DNA of 64,000 nucleotides. Source: Taxawa tesnikishii (nom. ined.) (taxonomy: Eukaryota > Ascomycota > Dothideomycetes > Dothideales). This document shows, piece after piece, positions 44,901-55,489 of this stretch. Under the pieces are notes generated by a model, which worked only from the letters and a program-made list of their open reading frames with translations, had not been told where the DNA came from and ran no database searches. Within the stretch, counting starts at the first letter, position 1. Each line of letters starts with the position of its first letter. The stretch lies in assembly GCA_030247885.1 (NCBI GenBank), contig JAPDRO010000019.1, positions 124,001 through 188,000 on the forward strand, read 5' to 3'. A program made the translations under genes and the position numbers.

Positions 44901-45511
44901 TGGGCGACGCTGGCGACAGGAACGGTGTAGCCAGAGATCTTGCAGGTTGCGCAATGAGCCTCGAGGCAGGCGAATCGATGCACCTCTTGACAGGTGTGAC
45001 GGTGTTGTCCCTCGCCATGGCTGAGAGCACGCGCGAAGATACGTTCGCGTGTGGCAGGTTGCCGAAGGCCGACAAAGTGAATGTGAAAGACGAACGTTGT
45101 TACGTGTTTGAACCGAGGTTCACCACGGGTAGATGTTGGTGAATGAACGAAGGAAGGAAAGGAGGAAGGTCAGGGAAGACCTTCTACACGCGCTCCCACA
45201 ATTGGCAGTCGTGTCCTCAGTCGGGGATCAGGCCGAGGGTTTATGTACAGGTGAAGGGCGCGGCGCAATCACTCCATGTTCGCTTTTACGGCGGGATGAG
45301 TTCAAAGTGAAAAACTACCTACAATCTGGTTCAGATTCTGCTGCTGTTGCTGCTGTTGTTGTGGTGGTTGCTGCTGCTGCTGCTGTCCTCCCTGCGGTGG
45401 TGGCGGGCCCTGCTGCGGAGGTGGGTGGTGGGGAGGAGGAGGGTGAGGCATCTGGCCAACACCCGGCCCAACGCTGGCCGTCCGCTGCGGCGGCGGACCT
45501 TGGCCTGACAT
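41942..45511 (-). CDS. TAF5: TFIID/SAGA subunit TAF5 (LisH, NTD2, WD40)
   Basis: TAF5 scaffolds both TFIID and SAGA. Exon 1 (45511-45323) codes a Pro/Gln-rich leader ending NLNQI; exon 2 (44059-43065) starts with V-LEYLAKKGYSRTEAML, the LisH motif, followed by the NTD2 domain (YDLISRWIDNVLDIYKPEL, FVYSLLTLVADFYPND). Exon 3 (43009-41942) holds six or seven WD40 repeats (ALVAVGTSESYIRVWSL, LLSSSADCTIRLW, FTASGDRSVRMWD, LVSGGADGTVRVWD). About 750 residues. The first intron is 1,263 bp, very long for this genome, and carries its own open frame. At 42821-42824 a CCCC run lacks one C (between ALSFSP and SVALPLATTQTNG). Confidence 0.93.
44060..45018 (-). other. Open frame inside TAF5 intron 1: possible alternative N-terminus
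   Basis: An ATG at 45018 (MARDNTVTPVKRC) opens a Ser/Pro/Gln/Thr-rich disordered frame that runs about 320 codons and continues straight into the LisH exon (ERAKANYLLQQ then VLEYLAKKGYS). One missing base at 44492-44495 (CCCC for CCCCC) must be restored to keep the frame. A second transcript starting inside the intron would then make a TAF5 with a different N-terminus. Alternatively the region is only a long intron with chance openness. Composition and length favour coding; splicing data are needed to decide. Confidence 0.45.
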
Positions 45512-45894
45512 GCTAGAACAAGGACTTGATGAAGGAAAACTGCATTGGTCTGGATTGGAGTGAGGTTTGTGGGTACAAGTACAACAACGCTTCCATACAG
45601 CGCAGCCGCAAGTCGCGTTGCCAAGGAAAGTGTCGAGCCCTGGCGATGACCACCGCTGCAGATTAGATGGGAACCGTCACCGTCGATGCACACAAGTGCC
45701 ATCAGATCTGCAAACGTATTCAACGCTCGAAGCTGACTTCCATTCCTCATCCCACCCGTCGAGCGTTCGCTGTCTACCGTCACGCATTCACCCGATCAAC
45801 GTCTCCATGGGCTGAACATACATCTCACGACAGGCTTGCGATCCTGTCGACCAGAACCACATCAACCACATCCGCGATCGCGACGACCCCAATT
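45512..45894. promoter_or_regulatory. 383-bp shared promoter of TAF5 and MED11
   Basis: Head-to-head starts of two RNA polymerase II initiation genes. The MED11 frame is open upstream to an ATG at 45667, so an extended MED11 start cannot be excluded. Confidence 0.55.
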
Positions 45895-46491
45895 ATGTCG
45901 CAACCCACCATCACCCCAGCGAACCGCATCCGCGAGCTCAGTGTCATCAACGCCGAAGTCCATCAGATGCTCTCCGCAGCCGGCAATGCCATCAACGCTC
46001 TAACGAATGCCCCTCTACCTGCGGCCGCATCCGGTGACGATCTGACCATGGAAGACGACGATCAAACCCACAAAGCGACAGCGACAACACAAGAGCACAG
46101 GGCAGCCTTCGAGAAGAGTACGCGCGCCTACTTCACCTCCGTGCAAGCCATCCTCGCACGCCTCCGTCGCCAAGCTTACGCGCTCGAGGAAGCTGGCATC
46201 ATTACCGCGCAGGCTCCTACACTCTCTACTACCTCCACCCTCAATCCTGCCGCGCCGGCTGTGCCATTTGGACAGGGTGCAGGTGTGAGGAGAGCGCCTG
46301 GCCCAGCGCAGAAACAGGAGGCTGTGCAGGAAGAACAGATCACGAACGGAGGACTGGGCAATTTGGACGTAGGCTGGTTGAACTCGAGGGGGAATAGGGT
46401 GGGCGAGGAGAAGGAGGCCGAATTGATTAAGGAGGCGAGGGAGATGTTGGATGAGGTGCTTGAACAGAGGAAATCACAAGGCAGGGATTGA
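45895..46491 (+). CDS. MED11: Mediator complex subunit 11
   Basis: A single exon of 198 residues. NRIRELSVINAEVHQMLSAAGNAINALT is the conserved N-terminal helix of MED11, which pairs with MED22 in the Mediator head module. HRAAFEKSTRAYFTSVQAIL and RLRRQAYALEEAGII form the second helical pair. A fungal-specific tail follows, ending in a charged helix (EKEAELIKEAREMLDEVLEQ). I chose the ATG at 45895 because it starts just before the conserved helix; an in-frame ATG at 45667 would add 76 unconserved residues. Confidence 0.9.
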   Translation: MSQPTITPANRIRELSVINAEVHQMLSAAGNAINALTNAPLPAAASGDDLTMEDDDQTHKATATTQEHRAAFEKSTRAYFTSVQAILARLRRQAYALEEAGIITAQAPTLSTTSTLNPAAPAVPFGQGAGVRRAPGPAQKQEAVQEEQITNGGLGNLDVGWLNSRGNRVGEEKEAELIKEAREMLDEVLEQRKSQGRD

Positions 46492-47419
46492 GAGACTGAA
46501 GGCAACCGTTAAGGTGGCACAACCTGCGATCCTGGCAAGGGGCTGATGGCACCCCAGTGGCGAGGGCGTGTTGAGCTGCAGGAAGTGGTCCTTCAAACCT
46601 ACTGCGCCGCCGCCTTGAGCGAAGACGGGCATTTGCCAGGCACGTGTGCCGGAGTGTAAGCAAGCAATGTTGGAGCGAAGGAAGGCAGAGCAGAGGAGGT
46701 CGAGAGTCACCGTGGAGCGAAGAGGAGTGGAGGAACAAGATACCCCGAAAGTTATACTGCATTACATGACAAGCGCGATTGAGGAAATATCACATCTGCC
46801 GATGGCTGGTTATGTCAGCAAAGACGAAGTCGCGGTGACGTGGTGGGGTTGGAGTTACAGATCTGTTCTTCCATACCCTTGTGGACCGGGGGCCCTTTGT
46901 GCAACGTACTACGCCCTTTCCTTCAACAACTCAGGGAAGTCAGTGATGGGGTTTTATTCTTTTGTCAAACCCGGTTCCAGTCCGAGTGTTCCAAGTATGT
47001 TCTTTTATTTTTCTCCACTGTTGTACTACCCTCTTCAAGCTACCTGAAAGCACACAACTGCGCCCCAGTTCCCACATTCTTCACCTGAGCTATTCGTATT
47101 TTTGAGCTGTTCTCTCTCAGCCACCTCCGCAGTAGGACAGTACAAACTGTGTGCACATGAAGAAGGCAACCCATGATAATTGATGATTCGATCAACGTGA
47201 TGCAGGGCAGTGGCTGTCCGTAAAGCGGCTCGCAGTTTGCTGTAGCAACAAGCAACGCTCAAGCAATCAAGGCGCAACCAAACCTCAAGCAATCGACGAG
47301 TCCGTGCCTATAAAAGCTCACCTCGCACTCCCACTAAAGCAGCGTCTTTCGACTGAACACACAACAGCGATCTAGCACAGGTCTTCGTACACGAAACAAA
47401 GCACACAAGGTTCGCGATC
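46492..47419. other. Gene-free region downstream of MED11
   Basis: 928 bp. Frames at 46646-47047 and 47035-47292 carry no recognisable domain. The last 100 bp look like a promoter and leader for the small gene at 47420. Confidence 0.45.
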
Positions 47420-47722
47420 ATGTCCCCCAACAGGAACAACTTCAACACTCGCGCCAAAATGTCTGAAGCGGACGCCAGCCGCATCCAGTCACCTTAGCTA
47501 CCATAGTTCCTGAACCCCGCACAATCAAGGCTCCCAGTACTGATGAACGAGCAGGCAAGGAGCGGAGGCGATATGGGATCCACTGGCTTCGGTGCTAGAA
47601 TCCAGAGCGTTGCGGCCAACAATGCCAACAAGGGCGGCAACGGCGGCGGAAACAAGGGGAAGAATGGAGCGGCTTTGGCGAGATTAAGTAACACGGGAGG
47701 GCGCAAGCAAGGGCAGTTGTAG
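47420..47722 (+). CDS. Small Gly/Asn-rich protein, possibly SMP-type
   Basis: An ATG at 47420 gives NNFNTRAKMSEADASRIQS, and a later frame continues as GGDMGSTGFGARIQSVAANN and a Gly/Asn/Lys-rich end. Small fungal proteins with 'K-M-[ST]-x-x-D-A-S-R-I-Q-S' and 'GF-x-[AS]-R-x-QS' repeats resemble the plant seed-maturation (SMP/LEA) motif. The two parts are probably joined by an intron at about 47492-47560 (GTCACC donor, CAG acceptor), but the phases do not fit exactly. About 75-80 residues. The family assignment is inference. Confidence 0.4.
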
Positions 47723-48321
47723 GTCTGTGAAGAGGGTGCACAGATGAAGACTGGAGAACTTTTGGATTGCGATGTAGGATGATTGGGGCATTGTCTTGCC
47801 ATGTCCGTCAGTCTGTTATCGAGACTGCTTCGTACGTGCGCCAAGTCTTCTCAAAACGGTTTGTATCGTCAAAGGTAGCAAACAGCAATGACGAGTGTTC
47901 GATCATGCAGAACTCTTTTGACGCAACGAAGCAGAACGAGTATATTTCCTTAGAGTTTGTTGCACGGAAAAGCGCTCTTGGAGCAAGCAATACTGAGCAA
48001 GCAACCGGTCCACATCTACGAAAGGGATCCAGGTGGATGAACGGAGACGACGAGACGGAACCCATTGATAGGCACACGACTGATCGAGCTTGGGCTGCCT
48101 TGTGGAAGAGGAACATGAAGCTACACATGACATTTTTCTGAAGGCACTGCTACGGCTCCAGAAATCTGCAAGATCTCTCCTATGTGTGCATCGGTACATT
48201 CCACGCTAGCAGGATGCTGTGCTCCCGCTTGCATCTAGTTCCACTTCTGACGAAACATTGAAGGGAATGGGGAGGAAAGGAGCTGCGAAAGGAGACTACT
48301 GGTGACCGGACTCTCGCAGAT
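47723..48321. other. Intergenic
   Basis: 599 bp; the plus-strand frame 47767-48141 has no recognisable domain. Confidence 0.45.
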
Positions 48322-48862
48322 TCATTTCTTCACGGTTATGTTAAGATTGATTGCAAAGTTAATGTTGCCCAGGCATATTTGGAACTGTATCCACCTTGTT
48401 AACTTTCTGATTTCCAACAACACCACACACCCGTCTTTCATTCCAAGTCTTTGGGGTTGAGTGGATTCTACTTACACCGAAGGCATTGTTGCAGCAAATG
48501 ACCGTCTGCTGGCAGCTCGTCGTTGCCTGTGTGCAAGTGTTTCCCTCACCCTGGGTACTGCAGCAATATGGGATTCCGCTCGAGCACAGACTTGCTTGCG
48601 AGGAGCAGGTCGCACGCTCCTCGAGCTCACTACCGCTGTCGCGACGTCGGAGAGCTTCAATTGCAGCCGTGTTTGGGATTGGCAGGTGCGCAAACATTGA
48701 TGGATCGTTGAAGGGATTGGGTTGTGCTGCGGCGGAGGCATCAGCGATGGCGATAGGCAGCGGAAGGGCGTCTGGTGAGGCGTCTGCAACAGGGATGGCG
48801 AGGGAGATGTGTGTGAAGAAGAGGAAGGAGTTGAGGAATGCGACAATGGTTGAGGTGAACAT
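48322..48862 (-). CDS. Hydrophobin-like secreted cysteine-rich protein
   Basis: ATG at 48862, exons 48862-48476 and 48384-48322 (91-bp intron, GTAAGT donor), 149 residues. A clear signal peptide (FLNSFLFFTHISLAIPVADA) leads into an Ala/Pro-rich linker with a possible KEX-like LRRR site, then the cysteine core: TCSSQASLCSSGIPYCC, NTC, TSC, QTVICCNNAF and, in exon 2, FQICLGN. That is the hydrophobin order C-CC-C-C-CC-C with one extra cysteine in front and unusually short loops. Hydrophobins coat aerial hyphae and spores; class assignment is not possible from spacing. The second exon was recognised by restoring the last cysteine. Confidence 0.75.
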
Positions 48863-50875
48863 GCCGGATTGGTCGAACTGCCGAAGATGCAGTCCTGGGA
48901 GCTGAAGAAGGATACGAGCGGCTTGGTGCCTCAACTGTGATCTCTGTTTAGCAGCTGCATCGAGGCAAGCTGATTCTTTATACCTGATAGTTTATCGTTA
49001 CAAAAGCTGATCTAGACAGTTTCTTCGATCCTGCTTCTCTTCTCGTTCTTGCCCCGCAAAGATGGCAGGATTCTTCCTGGACGTGCGTCTAGGCCTTAGG
49101 GCGCCGCCAGATTTGAGGTTGCCGTCTGGATCGTGCAAAGATGAGAACCAGCTGCACGAATTGCTCCATCGGGAGCTCCTGAGACAGGATGTCGACGTAG
49201 CAAGCCACGAGTGAGTTCGTGTGTTCTTATCGGCCCAGAAGTAGTGATCTGGATCAGTCCACTTCATCTCCCCTAGCAGCAACGGAAGCACGTTCCCAGA
49301 GACCGGATAAACGTGCGACGGGAGCAAAGCATTATCGTCGCCGTGACCTGCATCTCCTGCTTTCGGTCTGGTTCCTGCTTGCCGAGAGCTCTGATGCGGA
49401 AAGGTTGTGGAGTTCATAGTCTGTTCTAAGCGGGCTGCACTGGGTTGTTGGATCTAAGCGAGCTGGAGTCGCCGAACAGTGCAACCTGTATGCCATGCTG
49501 TGCGCTGCATATAGCAAATCAGGATGCTTCTCCCTACTTCAACCTCCGAGAATGCAGGGTGTGGTCGTCTAGCCGCCTCCGCATTCTGCTTTTGTGCTTC
49601 TGTAGAGATCAGCCAGTCATGTTGAACGGCCTAATATCTCCACATTTTCCCTTTCGAGCTCTTCTCTCCTGTCAAGCTTTCTAGGCGATCCCTCCTAGCG
49701 CTTATTTCTCTATCACGTACAACAGGGCTTTCTACAAGGTACGTTGTACCCTGTAACTGCAACATGCCGTCTGTTGAGCGCCGCAGCATGCGAACTTGAG
49801 CGGCTCCTGGGGGTTTTTTTCAAACACAACAGAAGTTCGTCTTCGTTGTATACACGCAAGTGTTGGAAACACTAGCTGCTTGTAAGCAGACCAGAGCTGT
49901 TTAAAAACTCGTGTAACCTTGATGCGGGGAGACTAGCGAGCCAAGGATACACAAGCACAGCATCGACAGTAATGCGTACAGAAACGTGGCGAACATCTAA
50001 ATTAGGAGACAAGAAGCGCAGACTTTCTTTGTCTGCACATTTCGTGGCGCTCTCGTTGGTCGTTCCACTATTCCGGTCCTTCTCCTAGGGGTGGGTTGAC
50101 TTGCTGTCGGGATGAGCGCTTTCTCTGCACTACAAAAGATGCGATAGGGTTGACGGGAAATGAGATTTGTCTGGGGTGAGCAGTCGCCATGGGTCAATCC
50201 ATGGCTGTTCCAGAGGACTTTCTCGGTATCAATGGCAGTGCTTGCGGGGACTTCTCAGGTGCGTTACAGCCATTGATTGACTGGACAATTGCTGGCTGCC
50301 TTTGTGGATTCTGCACTTGGGCATCGTTAAGCTGCTCCGTTCCCGGCATCATGCACGCCAGCTGTGCCCTCTACGGACATCAAAGCACCAGCTTCAGCTC
50401 TGCCTCCAGCTTGAGTGTCCGCATGACAAGGATACTCTTCTGGTCCAGCTCGCCTCGTGGTATGCAGGAGGGGCGCTCCGAATGGTAAGACTGGCCGAGA
50501 CTGCCTCATACAGCTGAAGATTTGGCAGTTTGACGCTGTGTGGCTTTATCAGACCACACACGCACAGAGAAGTCGGGCGTTGGCTGTGCATCTCGAACTG
50601 CAGGAATCAGGAGATGAGAAGGACGAGCGTGCAGTCGTGCAGTCGTGCAGTCGTGCAGTCGTGCAGTCGTGCAGTCGTGCAGTCGCCGTTGGCCCAAGTT
50701 GGTCCGGTGCTTCCGACAAGAAAGGTCCAGAACCATCAGAGAAGTCTATATAAATCCCCTTCATCGCCCACGTTGTCTGGTCATCAAGCACCAGCAGCAT
50801 CAGCAGCATCACTCCAGCAGCCAAATAGGAAAACTCACTTTAAACTCCTTCAACAAACCCACTCCTCATTCTATA
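48863..50875. other. 2-kb region between two hydrophobin-like genes
   Basis: It contains the divergent upstream regions of both hydrophobin-like genes. Candidate coding: minus strand 49417-49089, where MNSTTFPHQSSRQAG...EMKWTDPDHYFWADKN would continue, after one missing base near 49200, into VDILSQELPMEQFVQLVLIF. Plus strand 50302-50517 is protein-like but unplaced. Neither is recognised. The 8-bp tandem repeat at 50629-50684 lies here. Confidence 0.35.
50629..50684. repeat. (GTGCAGTC)x7 tandem repeat
   Basis: Seven perfect 8-bp units directly upstream of the hydrophobin-like gene at 50876. The unit length is not a multiple of three and no gene spans it, so it is non-coding. The distance to the start codon is about 190 bp, so it lies in the promoter or leader. 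Confidence 0.9.
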
Positions 50876-51357
50876 ATGCAGTTCACCAAGATAATCGCTC
50901 TCATCGCTCTCTCCGTCGCCGGCGGCATGGCTACTCCTATTGCTGAGCCGGGCAAGGCTCCACCGCCACCACCTTCCAAGCCAGCTCCACCACCACCGCC
51001 GCCACCGGCGCCACCAGTGATCAACCAGCAACAAGTGAGTGGTTATCAGATGCGATGAAAGAGAAAATGTTCTCACGCACGCCTCAAGATCTCTTGCGGT
51101 GCCGGAGCAGCTCCGTACTGCTGCGCCCCTACCTCAGCCGGCAAATCACCTGGCACCACTTGCTCGGGCTTCGACTCTAGCGTTGGTTGCAACAACGTTA
51201 TCGTCTGCTGCAACAACAACAACGGCGTAAGAGCATTCTCAAGGACGCCTGTCGCTCATTGGCGATTGCTAACGCCTCCCTTCCTATACAGAACCAAGCT
51301 TGTTCGGCCAGCCTCACCCAGCCAGTCGTGTTCCAAGCTGCCGTCGTCATCTGGTAA
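50876..51357 (+). CDS. Hydrophobin-like secreted protein with Pro-rich spacer
   Basis: Three exons, 50876-51034, 51089-51226 and 51292-51357, 120 residues, frame clean. A signal peptide (MQFTKIIALIALSVAGGMA) is followed by a run of prolines, then a cysteine core in the exact hydrophobin order C-CC-C-C-CC-C (ISCGAGAAPYCCAP, TTCSG, VGCNNVIVCCNNNNG, NQACSAS). The loops are short compared with class I and II. Introns fall at the same relative place as in the gene at 48322 (just after the second CC pair), which suggests common ancestry. It is likely a cell-surface or secreted protein. Confidence 0.78.
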
Positions 51358-52933
51358 TGAGGTCAGGAACCAACCATCGGCGTTATGGCAGCTCGAGTCA
51401 GCACGTGGACTGGTCAAGATCTTTGCGCGTTGGTGGCTCAAAGGACAGCGCTTGACGGTATGACTGAGGTGCTTTGATGAAGCGTGGAGGAAGCAGAAAA
51501 CTCAAAAACATTTCCGGCTCTGCTTGGTCTTATCTTGCTTTCATCTGACTGCGTTCTTGATCTTCGATAGCGCTTCAATGGAGTGATGTTCTGCGTCAAC
51601 CTGCTACTTCCGCTTCTGCGAAAAGCTTGAGTGATGATTTTTCCAGTTGCTTCTGCCACCACTCTTTACTCATGATGTGAGTGCGCAGAACGTTGAGGTG
51701 AAGTTGGCTGTTTGAGATTGAAGGTATGAGATGATATGGCGTGCTCATGGCTTGTTTGCACTATTTGCTCCGAGTCGGAAGTCGCCACGCACGTATCGAA
51801 CACTCGAACCGTGAACCAACCCTCTTCCTCTTCCTCATGCCGCTGACCTTTCGTTCGAAATCTATATTGGAAACGTCGATGGACTCGTGGAAACTTCTGC
51901 CGGCGACTGTGATCCCGCGGAGGTGGTTTTGACGAACTATCAGTGCTTTTACCGCGACTCACTATACACATGGCGCATGGTCGCAGTTGAACGTGCTGGA
52001 CAGGACAAACTTCGCCGTCCGATTTGTTCAATACCACAGTACAGCCACACGATATCTAAATATGCTCTCCGGTCGTTCTTCACTCGACCGCTACCACCAA
52101 TTCCCGTCAACTTCGATGCAAAGAGGGAAGTGCGCAAGATCAAGCTCTCACTGCATTCGTCAAGCTAGTTCCGCGTAAGGAGTAGCACCTGAATGGAGAA
52201 GCTGGCAGCTCGATGCGACACCGTTGGCCTGTCTGTTGGAGACAGACCAAAACGTCACCTGTAGCAGCCTTGTCCCCCGTCATCCCGCCCTGCCAAAGCT
52301 CTCGGACATTACACCAACAGCCATCAAGAGGCTGCGCATGTTTCAGAATGAGGACCTGCAAGAGGCGGCGGTTGTGTTTGCCTTTGACATTGCCGTCTAC
52401 GTGACTCTTATAGGGACAGCCAACCAAATGGCGTGTGCGTAGTGTGTCGGGAGCATTGCCCGCCATATTGCCTCTGAAGGATGGAACGTACGACTGATTA
52501 GAGGGGATCTGGTCCAAACCGACTTGTTTCTACTACGAGGCTTGCCGGCGGAAAGAGTGCCTGACCGTACACCATTGAAGCAAGGCGCCAGCATATTCGT
52601 ACTCTTGCACACGCCTGACATTACTACTACAAGGAACAGCTGCTGCCTAAATATGTAAGACAGGCCGATTGATGTACATGGTAGCGAGATAAGTCTGTGA
52701 CGTATAGGTCAACCAGTCAGAGGCATTGCAAGGATTTCCCTAAAGTGTACCAGCTCGTATAACAGTCGGCGTTTAGGGCCGAGCGCCTGCTTTACTAAAA
52801 CAAGATTCTGCAGCGGGAGCTATTTATACCTGTTATGCCTACTTGAGAACCTGGAATGTTGCTGACCAAGGACTTCCTCTCTTCTACGTGAACACGAGCC
52901 TACCCACTTGTATTTCCGTTACTCGAGTCTGTA
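51358..52933. other. 1.6-kb region without a supported gene
   Basis: Several short frames on both strands, none with a domain. The plus-strand stretch 52224-52442 is protein-like (LSDITPTAIKRLRMFQNED) but has no start or splice context. Confidence 0.4.
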
Positions 52934-54108
52934 ATGAATGAAACAGGTGCAAATCTAGCAAAGAAGCGGCTGCTGATTTATGCGACAATGATCGATCAAT
53001 TCATCCGGCGCGTGGAGAGGGTGGGGCGCGTCAAGCCGAAGCCAATCTACCTGGCGCTCCTGTCACTCGCTGTCCTGGCCCTAACCTTCTTCTTCGCATA
53101 CCCATCCGAACATCCGTTCGAGACGTGGCACCTGAGTTCTGGGAACGTTGCCAGAGACTTTTCAGCTGCCAATTCTACCCTAGGCGTACATGCAAACAAA
53201 CCCGCTTCGCGCGTATCAACACTGATTCGCACATCACACAGTTCCAAGCAATTCTCGCCCTCTCTCAAGGTACCAAATGGCGTGTCGATGGTCTGCACGC
53301 GGCCGCCCGCGTTTCCGGCATCGAGGTTGAGATACCACCACAACCAGGCTGGTCGGCGCCTTTCATCAAAGCATTTCAACAGTTCGGACCTGTAGAAGCT
53401 CGCGGTGCCGCTATGGCTTGGTTGGGACATATCGATCTGCTCAAATACGTGATTCAGAGCGGATACGACTCAGCGCTTATCATGGAGGACGATGTTGACT
53501 GGGACGTGAACATCCGCAAACAGGCCCCTCTCGTTTCTGACGCTGTCCGCAATCTGACAAGGCAAACGAAGGAGGATCAAGCGCCGTATGGGCGCGAATG
53601 GGATGTTCTGTGGATGGGACACTGCAGCGATCCGCCAAACGTTGAGCAACCTATGATCGTCTTTGACGATGCGACCGTGATCAATCGAGATAGATACCGT
53701 GGGCTGAATCGATACATCACCGAGGTCTTACAGGAAGGTCAGCGCAGCGTACACCATTCTTGGAATCCGGTGTGCACCTTTGCATACGCCGTGTCTGCCA
53801 AAGGAGTACGGAAACTGCTAAACCAGGCTTCCCTCGGTGTGGGTGGTGCTTTCGACCTGATGCTCATGCACGCCTGTCAGGATAAAATTGTTGATTGCAT
53901 CTCCGTCAATCCCGAGATCTTTGACGCGTACAATGCTGTAGGAGATAACACGAGCGAAGTCCGTGCTGGTGATGATGGGGAAGCTGTCCATGTCGAAGAC
54001 AAGATGGGAAACACGGATAACATTCGGAACAGCGCACGATGTGCCGGAGTCTATCACACGACATGCCTCACGAACTGGGACGTCAAGACGAACATCACCC
54101 GTCACTGA
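52934..54108 (+). CDS. Glycosyltransferase family 25-like type II membrane protein
   Basis: Exons 52934-53185 and 53242-54108 (56-bp intron, GTACAT donor, CTGAT branch) give 372 residues. A short cytosolic N-terminus and a single membrane anchor (YLALLSLAVLALTFFFAYP, about residues 39-57) place the catalytic part in the Golgi lumen. NSTLGFQAILALSQGTKWRVD is the GT25-like start; the acidic metal site is SALIMEDDVDWDVNIR; YGREWDVLWMGHC and AYAVSAKGVRKLL follow. Fungal GT25-like proteins are sometimes called LPS-biosynthesis glycosyltransferases; the substrate is unknown. The splice removes what would otherwise look like a frameshift. Confidence 0.85.
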
Positions 54109-54935
54109 GCTTCAGGGAATAAGACTGAGAAATCCATGGCAGCGTAAACAGGCATTCTTGGCGGCCTACCGCTTGAACCTTGCAGGACTCATCAGCTTCC
54201 AGATGGAGAAACGTGCAGCGGCAGGGCACAACGAGGCCAGAGCAGCTATGGGACATATCACGGCATTGATGTCGCGCCAAACTACAGCTGTGCAGCGGGG
54301 TAAGGATTGTCTGCACCTCTGCGGTCGCATATGCCAGGAAAACTGGCCCTGATGACTTTGTTTGTTTGGAGTTTAGTACCAGACGTGTGCACAGCTGGAC
54401 CTCACGCACAACGGGTCCGTTCTCAGCGGTCCTAGCAGAAGACAGGCTCTGTGCACAAGACCTGTGAGCTTGGCTCTGTCGCCCAGGGGTAAATTTCCAT
54501 GAATTCAATTCCTTTGCTCACAAACGTCGCCTAATGATATACATGACAACTGAGTGATGTAGAGCGCACAGCCACTCTGTTCGTTGCTGGTCAGATGTGC
54601 CAAATCAAGGCCGCTGGGTGGTCCATCCGTCAATGAATGACCACTGCCCAGGCCCAGGCACACCCACCGATGATCAAAAGCGCCGTTTCATGTTTGCTCT
54701 TCCCACGGCAAAACAAGAGTGCTTGGCTGCGGGCGAAGCTTCCTTGGCCGGATTCTTGTTTTGCTACGTCATTCTGTTGGTTCGGGATGTCCCTCATGCA
54801 AGAACCCAGAAAGAAACCCTCGAGCAATATAAGGCAGTGTATCTCTACGATCCGGCATTCAGTCCTCAATTCAAACCCCATCCCCGATACACCAAAAACA
54901 TATCTCCTCCAAACCCTATAACAACAACAATCATC
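54109..54935. other. Intergenic
   Basis: 827 bp with no supported gene. The last 100 bp, AT-richer and rich in CA and ACAACA, look like a promoter and leader. Confidence 0.45.
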
Positions 54936-55407
54936 ATGTCTGACTACCAGGAGACTACGACCAGAACGCCGCTCGCGATGCGGGCTACGCTGCGGGAGCA
55001 GTTGGTAAGCTTTCGTTCCGTTTGCTTGGCACTCGCCTTGACTCTCTTGGCCCGTTGCTGACTTTCAGTCTCACAGAGGGCGACTACAACCGCGTCGACA
55101 ATGCCGTCAACAGCGAAGAGCAAAACATCGGCAACGACTTCCGCCGCGACGAGCAAGCCGTCGAGAACGCACCAGAAAACGCTGCCCGTGACGTTGAGCA
55201 AGGCTTCGACAACACCGTCCAGGGCGTTGAGAACGTGCCCTCTGATATTGGAGACGGCATCAGGGCGCTGCTAGCTGGATTGGCGACAAGTTCGGTGGTG
55301 CTGAGAACGAGGCAAGGAATGCTGAGAACGACGTGAGCCAGTTCGACCAGGGCGTGGATAATGCCTACAACCAGGGCGAGCAGCAGGGAGAGCAGCAGGG
55401 CTGGTAG
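54936..55407 (+). CDS. Small acidic hydrophilic protein (LEA/stress-like)
   Basis: Exons 54936-55004 and 55077-55407. With two missing bases restored (near 54951-54955 and at 55263-55265) the protein is 133 residues: MSDYQ, DYDQNAARDAGYAAG, then repeated Asn/Glu/Asp-rich segments (NRVDNAVNSEEQNIGND, QAVENAPENAARDVEQG, VQGVENVPSDIGDG), an internal SWIGDKFGGAENEARNAEN, and a Gln/Gly-rich end. No hydrophobic core or cysteine. Such composition is typical of fungal desiccation and stress hydrophilins, but I know no named family. Confidence 0.65.
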
Positions 55408-55489
55408 TGGACTGCGGTTCCCTGTGACTGGACGAGGCGCTCTGATGAGTACGGGTTGAACGATTGATGATATGTATCCCTATGATATG

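Noticed and set aside
45667-45894. Longer MED11 starting at the ATG at 45667
   Set aside because: The added residues are not conserved; the ATG at 45895 fits the family. Kept only as a possibility.
50629-50684. CRISPR-like array
   Set aside because: Units are 8 bp with no spacers, in a eukaryotic genome; a plain tandem repeat.
53125-53241. Frameshift in the GT25-like gene
   Set aside because: A 56-bp intron with good donor, branch and acceptor explains the frame change exactly.
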